DNA of 64,000 nucleotides from contig NZ_CP042437.1 of assembly GCF_007971525.1 (NCBI RefSeq), positions 7,626,001-7,690,000 on the forward strand, given 5' to 3'. The notes under the pieces were generated by a model. It saw only the letters and a program-made list of their open reading frames with translations, made no database searches and had not been told where the DNA came from. Each line of letters begins with the position of its first letter. Within the stretch, counting starts at the first letter, position 1. Position numbers and translations under genes: made by a program. Shown piece after piece: positions 9,901 to 21,300 of this stretch. Source of the stretch: Mucilaginibacter ginsenosidivorax (GTDB taxonomy: Bacteria > Bacteroidota > Bacteroidia > Sphingobacteriales > Sphingobacteriaceae).

Positions 9901-10056
9901 CTGGCCATTTTTTACCCTGACAGAAGCACCGGGCAGGGTTATGCCTTTGTCGTCTGTTACTGTTCCTTTGATTACTGTCGCCTGGTTTTGCGCCCCTGCC
10001 CGGAAGCATACAAAAAGAGACAAAAACAGCAATGCCATTCGTAGAATTTTTCGCAT
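6913..10056 (-). CDS. SusC/RagA-family TonB-linked outer-membrane transporter
   Basis: A 1047-residue TonB-dependent transporter. In order it has a signal peptide (cleaved after RAGAQ, about residue 22), a carboxypeptidase-regulatory-like domain (~28-110, VIKGTVTDDKGITLPGASV), a SusC-type plug with the DVVVIGYGQQKR motif (~107-225, including ILKDASATAIYGSRGSNG), and a 22-strand barrel to the C-terminus ending ISFGINAEF. SusC proteins import oligosaccharides using the proton-motive force through TonB. No extra N-terminal STN domain is present, so it is probably not coupled to an ECF sigma/anti-sigma pair; the hybrid regulator upstream fits this. It is the first gene of the operon 10056-677. 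Confidence 0.97.
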   Translation of the reverse strand: MRKILRMALLFLSLFVCFRAGAQNQATVIKGTVTDDKGITLPGASVRVKNGQASAITDKDGNYSISVPSGATELTFSFIGMKSQDVLIGKKTVINVVLVNMSTTLTDVVVIGYGQQKRQDVNGAISSVTAKDIQNIPQTSVDQLLQGKAAGVTVTNGTGAPGSSASVHIRGITSLSGSNEPLYVVDGVYIDGSAYTTQNQNNGENTVSPLSYINPNDIASIDILKDASATAIYGSRGSNGVIIITTKKGKNSSAHLNYDGYYGIQQQGHFLKMMNLPQYAAIQNEIADITGIGRRGEFADPTVLGPGTDWQKAVFRTAPMQSHNLSMNGGNENVNYYISGGFLKQNGTIIASNFKRYSFRTNVEGKLKDWFKLGSNMTLNRTDQNIGASDNGGIVYQALLNAPDQAASNPDGSYTVAPASYGSGVFISPVALASLNTNNLVRSQINANFYADIRFLKNLTLRSEIGGYNNFSKSVLFFPSYTVTSPTNPSLIYGNPVAKLSEYTDQALGWNWKEYITYNHTFAQKHNVTATAGYELNEGMYNSMSAGTDTFLSNDLPTLNLGGAKIPSIGENKSSNTLQSFYARAIYDYDSRYSLTATIRSDRSSNFAQGHQTGYFPSAAFGWTVSNESFMAGIKSVADNVKFRIGYGEVGNQNIPGYQYGSALNPTITGLGTGFNVSNYNNPNLTWQTSIQTDIGLDFTLFGRVNVAADWYNKTSKKFLFQAPLPEFLTGGPNYLGGISSLYVNGGEVSNKGIEFSINSKNIVSKNFNWNTTVTFSHYVNKVVSTYNNSIITASVTSGFLQIPVTRTQVGGPIGEFYGYTVKGIFKTADQLQNAPIQFGQPISTTLGTLGSTTLGDIQYVDTNHDGKIDASDMSAIGNPNPTFTYGFTNNFSYKGIDLSIFLYGSYGGKVLNYLDYTIEGLNGLYTNQLAEAANYWSPSNPNATIPAPKGGVNPNLNMSTRFLQSASFLRFQNVRLGYNVPAAWAKRIALSGLKVYCSAQNLFVITGYKGLDPEVGQQNQNVFLTNVDLGRYPSPRVISFGINAEF

Positions 10057-10145
10057 AATTGATTTACTTAGTTTATTTGGTTTTTATTTGATTTATTGGT
10101 TCTGTTACTATAGCTGCCATCATCTTTTTTAACACGTGCAGACTT

Positions 10146-10164
10146 ATTAATGAAAATCATTAAT
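10146..10164. promoter_or_regulatory. Candidate operator: perfect dyad upstream of susC
   Basis: ATTAATGA-AAA-TCATTAAT is a perfect 8-bp dyad around a 3-bp centre, 90 bp upstream of the SusC start codon. It could bind the hybrid regulator's AraC domain or the PUL's own AraC protein. The role is inferred; AT-rich dyads also arise by chance in this background. Confidence 0.35.
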
Positions 10165-10250
10165 GTTTATGCGCCTGTTTTCCCATCAATAAATGACAAA
10201 CAATTGCTTTAATAAAATTGGTTATATACGCTTATCAGGTTTATACTAAA

Positions 10251-10271
10251 CCGGGCAATATTATTGCCGGG
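10251..10271. promoter_or_regulatory. GC-richer imperfect dyad in the susC upstream region
   Basis: CCGGGCAATA-T-TATTGCCGGG pairs at 9 of 10 positions around a single central base. It stands out from the AT-rich 848-bp gap between susC and the hybrid regulator gene. It could be a regulator site or a hairpin in the susC leader if transcription starts upstream. No T-tract follows, so a terminator is unlikely. Confidence 0.3.
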
Positions 10272-10647
10272 CATTAATACATGTTTATAATGAGGGTAAA
10301 ATTATATGTGAAACCAAACCCGGTTGTGGATAAATAGGGGTACAAATGTCAACCTATATTAACATATTGATTAACAGATATTTAATTGAACTAACTAAAG
10401 AATTTTATTCAAGATTTGGGTAAAAAAGTTACAAATGTATCCCCATAAACGATTTAGCGCAACATTTTAAACTGAAAAAATAGTATCACTTTGACGGTGT
10501 CAACAGGCTATTCTAACGGGAATTTTCGGGGTGACGCTTTTTTGCTAACGCATAATAGTACCATATCAAAAAGCATTGTAATTTGATACCACGCTATCGC
10601 GCTTTATTATTTGAACTTGTAGGTGTTAAATCAATGTCCTAAACTCC

Positions 10648-10885
10648 CGTCATTGCAGGCACGAAGCAATCCCAAACAATGTGGGACTTAGCATGCAGGG
10701 GATTGCTTCGTGCCTCGCAATGATGAATATTTGATATTGACGGTCAGTAACTTACAAGCACGTCATTATAAGGGACGAAGCAATCCCAAACTATGTGGGA
10801 CTAAGCATGTAGGGGATTGCTTCGTATCTCGCAATGACAGGCATTTAATACTGAAAGTCAATAACTTGCAAACACGTCATTATAA
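10648..10885. repeat. Tandem palindromic intergenic repeats (GAAGCAATCCC family), two full copies and the start of a third
   Basis: Two hairpin units at 10648-10725 and 10761-10838 share arms containing ACGAAGCAATCCC and GGGATTGCTTCGT, flanked by CGTCATT...AATGA. Each is followed by a similar ~35-bp tail (TTGATATTGACGGTCAGTAA type). The period is 113 bp, and the start of a third unit (ACGTCATTATAA) lies at 10874-10885. They fill much of the 848-bp gap between the hybrid regulator and susC. The rest of the gap is AT-rich, with two dyads and no coding potential that I can see. A further copy lies at 22091-22169. Confidence 0.9.
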
Positions 10886-10904
10886 CTAATAATATCACAC
10901 TACG

Positions 10905-13900
10905 CTAAGATTCTATCTCTTCGGCGGCTTCGGCGTACTTTGAGGGGATGGTATTGTACTCGGCTTTAAACATCTTCACAAAATATTTCTGACTTTTGAA
11001 GCCTACTTTATGGCAAATTTGAGAGATGGTTAAATGGCCTGTTTCCAATAGCTGCGCGGCACGTTTCAGCCTCATCGACCGAACCAGTTCATTGGGAGTT
11101 TTACCTGTCATGGCCAGTATTTTTTTGTAAAGGGTATACCTGCTCACAAAAACTTCGTTGCTCAATTCTTCAACCGAGAAATTGGGGTTGGAGATATTGC
11201 TATCAATTAAAATAAGCACCTTTTTCATAAACTGCTCATCAGGCGAATCGATATGCATTTCAGTCGGACTCACCTCTACCTGTTTGGTATAGGTTTTACG
11301 CATGCTTTCCTGCTGGCTCAGTATATTCTTGATTTTTGATTGTAGTATCTCGAAGTTAAAAGGCTTTGTAAGGTAATCTGTTGCACCGGTTTCTAATCCC
11401 TTTAATTGCTGGTCTTCGCCTGTTAAGGCCGTTAACAATATTACCGGGATGTGCGAGGTTCGTTTATCATTTTTTATCTTTAAGCAAAGGTCGATACCGT
11501 TCATTTCGGGCATGCTGATATCGCTTACAATCAGGTTAGGGTGTTGCGCCAGGGCCTTTTGCCAACCCTTTTTTCCGTTTTCGGCCTCAATTACATTGAA
11601 TGCCGACTTTAAATTGTCTTTAATATAAAACCTGAAATCGTCATTGTCTTCAACTAATAATATTGTTGGCCTTTTGCCATCTCTGCTCTCTTTGTGGGAG
11701 TCGTTTTTGGGCAGATTATATAACGGAGAGAGCTCAGTGGGGTGGTCAAACGACATCAACGTATCTGTAAAAACACTGATATCCAATTGCATCAGCGGTA
11801 ATAAAACCGTAAAGCAACTGCCCTGGTTAAACTCACTTTCAACATATATCTCCCCTTCGTGCAGCTTAACAAACTCCTTGGTTATGGATAGGCCTATGCC
11901 GCTGCCCTGGTTAAGCATCGATCCGGGTAAGTCGTTTTGGAAAAAGGGATCGAAGATCCGGTTCAGCTTATCGGCGGCAATGCCAATACCTGTATCAATA
12001 ACCCTGATTTCTAATAATTGCTCAGCGATATCCTTTTTATCAATCAGGTTAATTAAAACGCTTACCTGCCCTCCCTCATGGGTAAATTTATAGGCATTTG
12101 AGAGCAAGTTGAACATGATCCGCTCTATTTTATCATGGTCAAAGCTTGTGTAGTAGGTATCTATTTCTGAATCGAAAATAAAGCGGATATTTTTTTGATC
12201 TGCCACATCGGTAAATGCAAACGAAAGGTCTTTTATAAAGCCAATAATATCGCCGTTCATTTTATGCAGCTTTAATTCCTGGTACTCCATTTTCCTAAAA
12301 TCGAGCAATTGATTTACAAGGTTTAGCAGGCGTTTGGCATTCCGGTTTACCAACATCAGCTGCCGTTGCACTTCAGGTTCGGCAATTTGTTTCAGGATCT
12401 TATCTACCGGGGCCATAATGAGTGATAGTGGCGTGCGAAACTCATGACTTACATTGGTGAAAAATTTAATCTTCATTAAATCCAGTTCATGCATGCGCTG
12501 TGCTTCTTCCCGCTCCTTCTCAATAGAAAATTGCGTACGTATTTTCTGGATACCCCTTCTTCTTAAATATAACAACGAGCCCACCGCCAATAATGTATAT
12601 AAAATGTAGGCCCACGTGGTTTTCCAAAATGGCGGCGATATATTGATATTTAACGTAAGCTCCTTCCCCTTCCAGCTTTCGTTACTGCCCGCGCGTACCC
12701 TAAACACATAGTCGCCCGGGTCAAGGTTGGTATAAGTGGCTTTGCGTACCTTGTTATCGGCGTTAATCCACCGCTTATCAAAGCCATCCATCCGGTATTG
12801 GTAATTTATTTTATCGGGGTTAAAATAATTAAGTGCAGCAAACTCTACAGCAAATACATTGTCGTTATATTTTAGCTTAAGGTCTTTTAAATCCACGATG
12901 GACTGTGTTAGTATCACCGAGCCGTTCACCTTATCACCTACCTTAACAGATTGATTAAAGATTTGCAAATCGGTAAAAACTAAATTTGGCGGATTTGCGC
13001 TATTGAGGATATTTGAAGGTTTAAAAATATTAAACCCGTTGCCGCCACCAAACAGCAGCTCCCCTTCCCTGGTTTTGTATGATGAGTTTTCGGTAAACTC
13101 GCGCCCCTGCAGCCCTTCAGTTTCATTATAATTAACAAAACGAAACTTAAGCTTGCCTGCCGAACGATTGATAAAAATGCTTGATAAGCCATTGGGCGTG
13201 CTTACCCATATATTATTACGGCTAAACTCCTGCATATCTATCACCGTATTATCGGGCAAACCATCAAGCTTATTAATATTGGTAAATTTTCCGGTTTTGT
13301 AATCAAATATGCTGATGCCTTCGCGGGTGCTTATCCAAATAAGGCCATCTTTATCTTCCAGTATATTATTGGTATTGTTGTTAATAAGGCTGTTAGGGTC
13401 CTTTTCATCATGTAGGTAATGCAAAAACCGGTGATCTTTTTTTACTAACAAATCTAAGCCGTACGCCGTAACAATCCATAAATTTTTGCGCCTGTCTTCA
13501 ATAACCGAACTGATGTAATTGGAGTGGATAGAGCTTTTGTTCATATCTCCATCAAACCGGTATGTGGCAACCACATTCCGGCTTTTATCAAGTACATTTA
13601 AACCTGCCGATAAAGTGCCTACCAATAAGTTATGGTCGCTATCCTCGGTTATGGCACAAACCCTGTCTTCAGATATGCTGTTAACGTTGGCATCGTTATG
13701 CCGGTAATGTTTAAACACTTTGCCGTCAAAACAATCAAGGCCGCCATAGTAGGTGCCTATCCACAGTTTTTGCTCGTGATCAATAAACAGCTTTACTACA
13801 ACATTATTGGTAAGGCTATTTTTATCGGCTGCGTTGTGCAGGTATTGTTTAAAGCTGCCAGTTTTCCTGTCCCAGTAAATCAACCCTCCGCCGTTGGTGC

Positions 13901-15059
13901 CTATCCATATATTGCCTTGTTTGTCCTCGGCAAAGCTGTTTACATCGCTAAACGGCAGGCTGTTTTTATCAGAAAGATGATGCGTATAGCTGGCAAATTT
14001 TATAATATTCTGGTGATAATAACTTATCCCCCGTTTATAGCTGCCGCACCAGATAATGCCGATATCATCCACATAAACACAGGTAATGCTATTTTGGCCT
14101 ACTGTTTTATCATCATCTTCGCGATTAAGCAGGTATTGTGTGTTAAAATCCTGTTTGTTAAGTAAATTGATCCCTCCATGATCTGTGGCAATCCAGATCC
14201 TGTTTTTATCGTCCTGTATAACATCTGATATAACATCGGTATTTATGGTGCCCGTAGCTTTTAAAATATGTTTAATGACCTTGCTTTGAGGGCTAATGAA
14301 AAATACTCCTTTTGAATAACTGGGCACAAACGCCCAAATGCCATCCTGCTTATCAATAAAAATTTTATAGGTGGTGCTTAGTGCTGCCGGCAGTTGCTCA
14401 AGTTTTAGGCGGTAATTAACCTTGTAAGTTTTGGGGTCCAGCCGCTCCAACACGCCGGCACTTGATATAAGCCATATATTCCCTTTTGAATCTACCGACA
14501 GATCGGTAACCAGGTTCGAATAAATGGATGTAGTGTCCTCCTGTTTATGAAGCAGGTTAATAGTTTGTTTTGTTACCGGATCGTACTTAAAGATGCCCTG
14601 GGTGGCGTTGTGCTCCAAAAACCAAAAATTACCTAACCTGTCTTTTTTTATGGCTAAAATGTACGTATCGTACACCTTAATTTTATACATAAAATCCTTT
14701 AGGTTTTTGCTGAACTTTTCGGTAGCGGGGTCATAAATATTGAAACCCGTACGGGTTTCTATCCATAGTTTATCTTCAGGGCCGGGGTTTATGCTTACAA
14801 TGTAGTCGTCATCTAAAGTGGTAGTATCACCGGCGACGTGCTTAAAGCTTTTAAAACTATAACCATCGTACTTATTTAAGCCCGATAGTGTACCAAACCA
14901 CATAAAGCCCTTTTTATCCTTATAAATACAGTTTACCTGGTTGTGCGACAGGCCGGCATTGATATCGAGATGCGAAAACCTGAACTGGGTATTTTGCGCG
15001 TTTACCTGGTTTAATATAAACTGCGTTAATATAAATAATAACAAAGCCCTAAGCTTCAT
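10905..15059 (-). CDS. Hybrid two-component system regulator (sensor kinase, receiver and AraC DNA-binding domain in one protein)
   Basis: A 1384-residue one-protein phosphorelay. In order: signal peptide; a periplasmic beta-propeller of Reg_prop repeats (~25-700, for example GFMWFGTLSGLNKYDG); a Y_Y_Y domain (~715-800); one membrane helix (~808-826); HisKA with His872 in VSHEFRTPLS; HATPase_c (~985-1095, DTGIGIA and GSGIGLSI); a receiver (~1130-1245, phospho-acceptor Asp1180 in VSDISMPEMNG); and an AraC HTH (~1280-1380). Proteins of this layout sense a glycan fragment in the periplasm and activate the neighbouring SusC/SusD operon. It lies in the same orientation 848 bp upstream of susC and is divergent from the alpha-2-macroglobulin gene. 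Confidence 0.96.
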   Translation of the reverse strand: MKLRALLLFILTQFILNQVNAQNTQFRFSHLDINAGLSHNQVNCIYKDKKGFMWFGTLSGLNKYDGYSFKSFKHVAGDTTTLDDDYIVSINPGPEDKLWIETRTGFNIYDPATEKFSKNLKDFMYKIKVYDTYILAIKKDRLGNFWFLEHNATQGIFKYDPVTKQTINLLHKQEDTTSIYSNLVTDLSVDSKGNIWLISSAGVLERLDPKTYKVNYRLKLEQLPAALSTTYKIFIDKQDGIWAFVPSYSKGVFFISPQSKVIKHILKATGTINTDVISDVIQDDKNRIWIATDHGGINLLNKQDFNTQYLLNREDDDKTVGQNSITCVYVDDIGIIWCGSYKRGISYYHQNIIKFASYTHHLSDKNSLPFSDVNSFAEDKQGNIWIGTNGGGLIYWDRKTGSFKQYLHNAADKNSLTNNVVVKLFIDHEQKLWIGTYYGGLDCFDGKVFKHYRHNDANVNSISEDRVCAITEDSDHNLLVGTLSAGLNVLDKSRNVVATYRFDGDMNKSSIHSNYISSVIEDRRKNLWIVTAYGLDLLVKKDHRFLHYLHDEKDPNSLINNNTNNILEDKDGLIWISTREGISIFDYKTGKFTNINKLDGLPDNTVIDMQEFSRNNIWVSTPNGLSSIFINRSAGKLKFRFVNYNETEGLQGREFTENSSYKTREGELLFGGGNGFNIFKPSNILNSANPPNLVFTDLQIFNQSVKVGDKVNGSVILTQSIVDLKDLKLKYNDNVFAVEFAALNYFNPDKINYQYRMDGFDKRWINADNKVRKATYTNLDPGDYVFRVRAGSNESWKGKELTLNINISPPFWKTTWAYILYTLLAVGSLLYLRRRGIQKIRTQFSIEKEREEAQRMHELDLMKIKFFTNVSHEFRTPLSLIMAPVDKILKQIAEPEVQRQLMLVNRNAKRLLNLVNQLLDFRKMEYQELKLHKMNGDIIGFIKDLSFAFTDVADQKNIRFIFDSEIDTYYTSFDHDKIERIMFNLLSNAYKFTHEGGQVSVLINLIDKKDIAEQLLEIRVIDTGIGIAADKLNRIFDPFFQNDLPGSMLNQGSGIGLSITKEFVKLHEGEIYVESEFNQGSCFTVLLPLMQLDISVFTDTLMSFDHPTELSPLYNLPKNDSHKESRDGKRPTILLVEDNDDFRFYIKDNLKSAFNVIEAENGKKGWQKALAQHPNLIVSDISMPEMNGIDLCLKIKNDKRTSHIPVILLTALTGEDQQLKGLETGATDYLTKPFNFEILQSKIKNILSQQESMRKTYTKQVEVSPTEMHIDSPDEQFMKKVLILIDSNISNPNFSVEELSNEVFVSRYTLYKKILAMTGKTPNELVRSMRLKRAAQLLETGHLTISQICHKVGFKSQKYFVKMFKAEYNTIPSKYAEAAEEIES

Positions 15060-15316
15060 GGTGGTATTCGGCGTAAATATTGGTTTATAATCCCGGAAAA
15101 ATAATCTTAAAGATATAATTAATAAATCCCTAAAAAGAAATTTAATTGTTTAAAATACAATTTATCAGGCTAAGGCATAGCAAGCTGCTTACTTAAATAC
15201 CATTTGATTTAATTATTTATGAATTTACCAGGCATTTTGCATCTGGTAAATAATTAACAAATTTTAACAATCATATTTTGGTATTATTACCGTTATCCAT
15301 CATATCCTCATTCCTT

Positions 15317-18300
15317 ATGCTATCACAAACCTGCAAAATCCTGAAGTTTCTTTTTATTGCCTGTTTTTTATTTATAGCCCGGCGATCATCGGCTCAAACA
15401 AGCTATCATAACATCATATTTACTATCGACTCATTGATCGAGGTTGGCCTGCCAAAATCGGCATTGATGGAGGTTGATAAACTTGATGCACTGGCACGCA
15501 AAGAAAACAACGTGCCGCAGATGGTGCGTGCGGTTATTTACCATGCAAAATTCCTAACTTATTTGCAGGAAGATGCGCTTGTAAGCGTTATTACCACATT
15601 GAAGGCCGATATTGGCCGATCATCCTACCCGGTTAAGCCGGTTTTACAATCGTTTTTGGCCGATATGTATTGGAATTACTATCAGCAAAACCGGTACACA
15701 TTTACGGGCAGGAGTAAAATGGAAGTTCCTGATATCGATTTCAGGAAATGGGACCTGGCAACTATTATTGATGAAACCACAAAGCTTTACCAACTATCGT
15801 TACAGGACGCTGATCAAGAACAAAACACGCCACTTGATATTTTAGACGGTATTTTGCAAGGCGATAAAAATACCCGCTTTTTAAGACCTACCCTATACGA
15901 TTTGCTTTTACACCGGGCATCTGATTTTTTCCTGGCGGATGAGCCGGCACTTACCAAACCAAAAATGCCGTTTTCGTTAAACGACCCACGTTTTTTTGGC
16001 GATAGTAAAACCTTTGCCGCACTGGATGTTAAAACCACCGACACGGCATCAACTTTTTACCGCGGCATTCGCCTGCTGCAACAGGGATTGGCCTTCCATC
16101 TGCAAAAAAATAACAGGAGGGCCCTGGCTGATCTTGATATGAAAAGACTTACTTTTTTGTATGATAAAGCTACACTGAGCAATAAAAACACACTGTACCT
16201 CGCTGCTCTTAAAAATATTGCTGCCGATACTTCGGCAGGTGTTATTTGTGGAGATGCATTATTTGCTATTGGCAAGTATTATGGCGATGCGGATAGCCTA
16301 CATACTGCCATGATTTACCTGCAAAAGGCGATGGCCGGTTACCCTAAAAGCCCCGCCGGACAACGCGCAGGTAACCAGATAAATGAAATTACCCAAAAAG
16401 AGTTGCAGGTTAGTTTTGAGGACGTGAATTCGCCGGATGTACCCATCCTTGCAGGTTTAAAATACCGTAATATCAGCCAGGCGCGTTATCGTATTTACGG
16501 CGTTACAGATGCGCAGTTAACCTATATTGGAAAACTGGACGGAAACTATGGATCTATTGGTATAGGTAAAAGCACTTTGGCTTTTATCAAAACCTTAAAA
16601 GCATTACAAGACAAACAACTCAACCTGCCTGCAACCACCGACTTAAAGGAACACACCACCGAATTTAAAATTGACGCATTAAAGCCTGGCAAGTACCTTT
16701 TATTAGCAACTGAACAAAGCGGCAAAGATAGCCTTATCCAGTTGGGTTTGTTTAAAGTAAGCGGGCTGGCCTATATCATAAGAACAAGGCCCGACCGAAA
16801 ACGGGAGATTAAAGTAACCAACCGCGAAACAGGCGATATGCTGGCAGGCGCGGCTGTAACCATCACTTACAGCCCGGAGAGGTATGGAAATACAAAAAAG
16901 AAGCCGGTAATTATCACCGGAATAACGGATATTAACGGCTCGTTTATGTTTGATTCAAAAGGTAATCAATATACCATTAATATAAACTACCGGGACGACC
17001 ATTTAGCAGATGGTGAAAAGGATGAGCCATACTCGCCACAGCCTATCTTAAATAGCGCCCCCGTTATCAGAACCGTATTTTTTACCGACAGGCAAATTTA
17101 TCGCCCCGGCCAAACCATCTATTTTAAGGCCATGGAGCTGCAAAGTGTAAACGGCAAAAGCAGCATTATAACAAAGGCCGACCTAGATATCAAATTAAGT
17201 GACCAAAACAATAAAGAGTTAGGCACCACAAAATTAAAAACCAACGAATTTGGAACGGTAGCTGCCTCTTTTGTCATTCCTCAAAATGTACTGAATGGCT
17301 GGCTATCTCTATCTACCGCCAACGGCAGGATAGCAGTTCATGTTGAAGAATATAAACGACCAACTTTTAAAGTTGATTTTGAACCTTTCACACAGTTTTA
17401 CAAACTTGGCGATAGCATTTTAGTTAAGGGCAAGGTAAATGCATTTTCAGGCTATGGCCTATCCGGTGCCAGGGTGGCTTATAATATAACAAGAGTACCG
17501 CAAATACGGCCATATTTTAACGCAGAATATAGCAATAAAAGATCTATAGATAACGATGATAATCAGCAGGCAATCATAGCTGTTGATACCATTAAAACCG
17601 ACGAGCAAGGTAACTTCAAGTTTAAGTTTTTGGCAAACGGGCCGGATAACGAAAATAAGGGACAAACCTGCCGGTTTAGCATACAGGCCAACGTTACCGA
17701 TGCCAATAGCGAAACACATTTTGCAAGCAGCGAGATCACCATCAGCGATATTCCGATCCGCCTGGAGGCCGATGTACCCGAAAAAGCTATCGGAAACCAA
17801 CACGCCAACGCAGCTTTAACCATTTTTAACGGCAACGATGAAAAGCAAAACGGCAGGGCCAACATCAAAGTATACGAATTGAAAGGCCCCGAAGCATTCT
17901 TTAAAAACAGGCTTTGGGATGTACCCGACCAATGGCTGATGAGCAAAACAGATTACGAAAAATACTTCCCCAACTTTGCCTATAACCACGAAAACGAATA
18001 TTCAAACTGGCAGCGGCAGGAAAAAACAGCCGACCTGGATATCGACATCCAAAAGAGCGGCAACACTATCGACCTAAACAAACTCCTCAAATCAACAGGC
18101 GGCATATATGCACTGGTTATTAGCGCTAAAAACGAAAACGGCGACACGGCATCTGTGGTTAAATACATTAATTACATTGCCGATAAAGCTCCTATACAAA
18201 AATCCGAGGATTGGGTAACAGCCCAAACTACCACCGTTGCAGCCAAAGAACCTGCAACTTTTTATATAGGAATTGGCAAAGCCTGCAAGGTGCTTTTTGA

Positions 18301-21300
18301 AACGTATGATGGTCCCACGCTGCTATCATCACAACTATTGCAATTACAGGCAGGCGCGCCGCAAAAAATAAGCGTACCCGTAGTACCCACAAACAAAAAT
18401 GCGTTTACCGTGCAATTTGAATTGGTAAACGGCAACAGGCAATACCATTATTACCAGCGCATTATGGTAAAAGACACGGTTAAGCCCTTAAACATCCGTT
18501 TTTTAACGATGCGTGATAAACTGCAACCCGGCGAAAAAGAGCAATGGAAACTACAGATAGATGGAGGCGACAACAAACAAACATCTGAGTTACTGGCAGG
18601 TTTATATGATGCCTCGCTGGATGATATTACCCGGCCATTAAGCTGGCAAGCAGATTTTGCCGAATACCAGTATATGGCCCGATATTTTGAGTGGGAAACC
18701 GTTCCGCCGTCTTCCAATGATAACACTTCAGGAAACCAGCCATACCAGCCTTATTACAACGAAACTGGCCGGAATTATGAATCCATAGATAATTTAGACT
18801 TTAATTATGATGGCCGTGATAATTCTATCTACCGGGATTATAACGAAGGTATCGTACCGAATAAAAAGAACGCGCTGAGCAATAAACAAATCGAAGCCCG
18901 GTATATGAGCAATGCGAGGCTTGTTAAAGGCGGCTACGATGTAATCGGCAAAGTTATTTGGCGAGGCAGTTTAGCTTCAGGGGTAAAAATCAGTATCAGT
19001 AATTCAATAATAAGCACAACTACCAACTCATACGGCTATTTCAGGATCAAAGTACCTGCCGGGTCGATTTTAACGTTCAGTGGCAAGGGGTATATAAGCA
19101 GGAAAATACGACCGGTTAAGGGCGTAAAAATGATAGTGCTCATGAAAATCCCTATGGAAATGCGCAGGGAATTAGCAGTGGCCGATCCGGGTGTTAAAAG
19201 CCAGAAAGGCGATCCTAACCAGGATATCAGGATAGATGAGCCGGTTGGGAATGCTGATATTAAACAGGAGGTGGAAGAGAGTACTTCATATTTCGCTGCA
19301 GCACCAAACAATAAACTAAAGCGCTATGCCGGCTATATATCGTATGACAATGCCGCAAAAGCTGATACTGTTATACTAAGAGAAATACAAACAAAGCCCG
19401 GCCAAAAATTTGATAAGGAACTTCTTGCAGGCCGTGCAGGAGAAATTGGCGCAGCACCTATAGTTACCCGCAAAAACTTTAATGAAACCGCGTTCTTTTA
19501 CCCCCAGCTGCACACAAATGATAACGGAAAGGTGTTGATTGATTTTACCGTCCCCGAATCATTAACCCGCTGGAAGTTCAGGGGCTTTGCGCATAATAAG
19601 GATCTGCAAAGCGGCTACATTGAACAAGAAGTTATCACACAGAAAAAAATGATGATCAGCGCCAACATGCCGCGCTTTTTGCGGGAGGGCGATACGCTGG
19701 TAGTTTCGGCACGGGTTGTGAACCTGTCAAACCAACATTTGAAAGGGCAGGCTAAACTGGAATTTACCAATGCGGTTACCTTGCAGCCTGTTGCGCTGTT
19801 TGGCAAATCAAAATATGCCGAGCAGCCTTTTGAGCTGGATAGCACATCAACCGGGGCTGTATCTTTTAAACTGGTTATCCCCACCGGTTTGGAGGCCCTT
19901 ACCTATCGTTTAACAGCCTCGGCAGGCAATTATACTGATGGTGAAGAAAACACACTACCTGTACTCCCCAACAGCATGCTGGTTACCGAAACCATGCCCA
20001 TGATGGTGCGCCCAGGTCAAACCAAAAATTTCACGTTTGATAAACTGGTTAATCAAACCACCAGCACCCTAACCAATAAAACGCTTACGCTGGAATATAC
20101 CCAAAACCCTGCATGGACAGCTGTGCAGGCACTACCCTACCTGATGGAATTCCCTTACGAATGTTCGGAACAAATTTTTAGCCGGTTTTATGCCAACAGC
20201 TTCGCGGTGAATATCGTGAACCATTACCCGCAGATAAAAAAGGTATTTGAACAGTGGAAAATCGCAGATTCAAAAGCCCTGCTATCCAACCTCGAAAAAA
20301 ATCCGGAACTGAAATCGGTATTGCTGGAAGAAACCCCATGGCTGCAGGATGCCGTTGACGAAACCGAACAGAAAAAACGAATCGCCCTTCTCTTCGACCT
20401 GAATAAAATGAGCTATGAGCTGAATGCCAACTTAACCAAACTAAAACAAAAGCAATTGGCAAATGGCGGCTTCCCCTGGTTTGGGGGCGATTTTTCTGAC
20501 AGGTATATCACGCAACATATATTGGCAGGCATAGGCCAGCTTATGAAACTGAATGTGGTAGATAAAGACAATACCACGCTGCCTCAGATAATCCCCAACG
20601 CGCTAAATTATGTAGATAATGAACTTAAGGCCGATGAAGCAAACGCCAAAAAGCATATCAAAAACTATATGGTAAGGGATTTAGATAACATAGAAGTCCA
20701 TGCCTGGTACGCGCAAAGCTATTTTAAAAAACGAGCGCCTGATGCAGCAATGGACATCATCCGGGCCAATTACCTGGCGCGGGCAAGCAGGCAATGGGTA
20801 CAGCAACCTGAATTTGAAAAGGCCATGATAGCGCTTACCCTGTATCGTTTTGATAAAAAGGAAACCGCGGCAGAGATCATGAAGTCGTTACTGGAAACTG
20901 CGCAACAATCGGATGAATTGGGCATGTATTGGGCTGCTAACAAGCCGGGGTATTATTGGTACCAATCGCCGGTTGAAACGCAATCGCTGATGATTGAGCT
21001 ATTTACCGAAGCGGGCAATAATACAAAAGCGGTGGAAGAAATGAAGATCTGGCTGTTGCGCAACAAGCAAACCAATAACTGGCGCACCACCAAAGCTACA
21101 GCAGCCGCCTGCTACGCCTTACTGATTAGAGGCGACAATATACTTACCGACACCACCTCAATAAACATCAGCTTAAACAACAAACCGCTGGCCAGCTTAA
21201 AGCCTGGGATAAAAGCCGAAGCCGGCACTGGTTATTTAAAAACCACCTGGGTTGATGAGCAGGTAAAACCCGCATTGGGCCATGTGCAGGTAAGTAACAG

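Noticed and set aside
10648..10885. Possible CRISPR-like array
   Set aside because: The repeats are long internal hairpins with a similar tail, only two full copies with a 113-bp period, no unique spacers and no cas genes.
15278..15316. TTG as the start of the A2M protein
   Set aside because: The ATG at 15317 starts a standard signal peptide directly, whereas the upstream extension adds a second hydrophobic stretch unusual for an exported protein.
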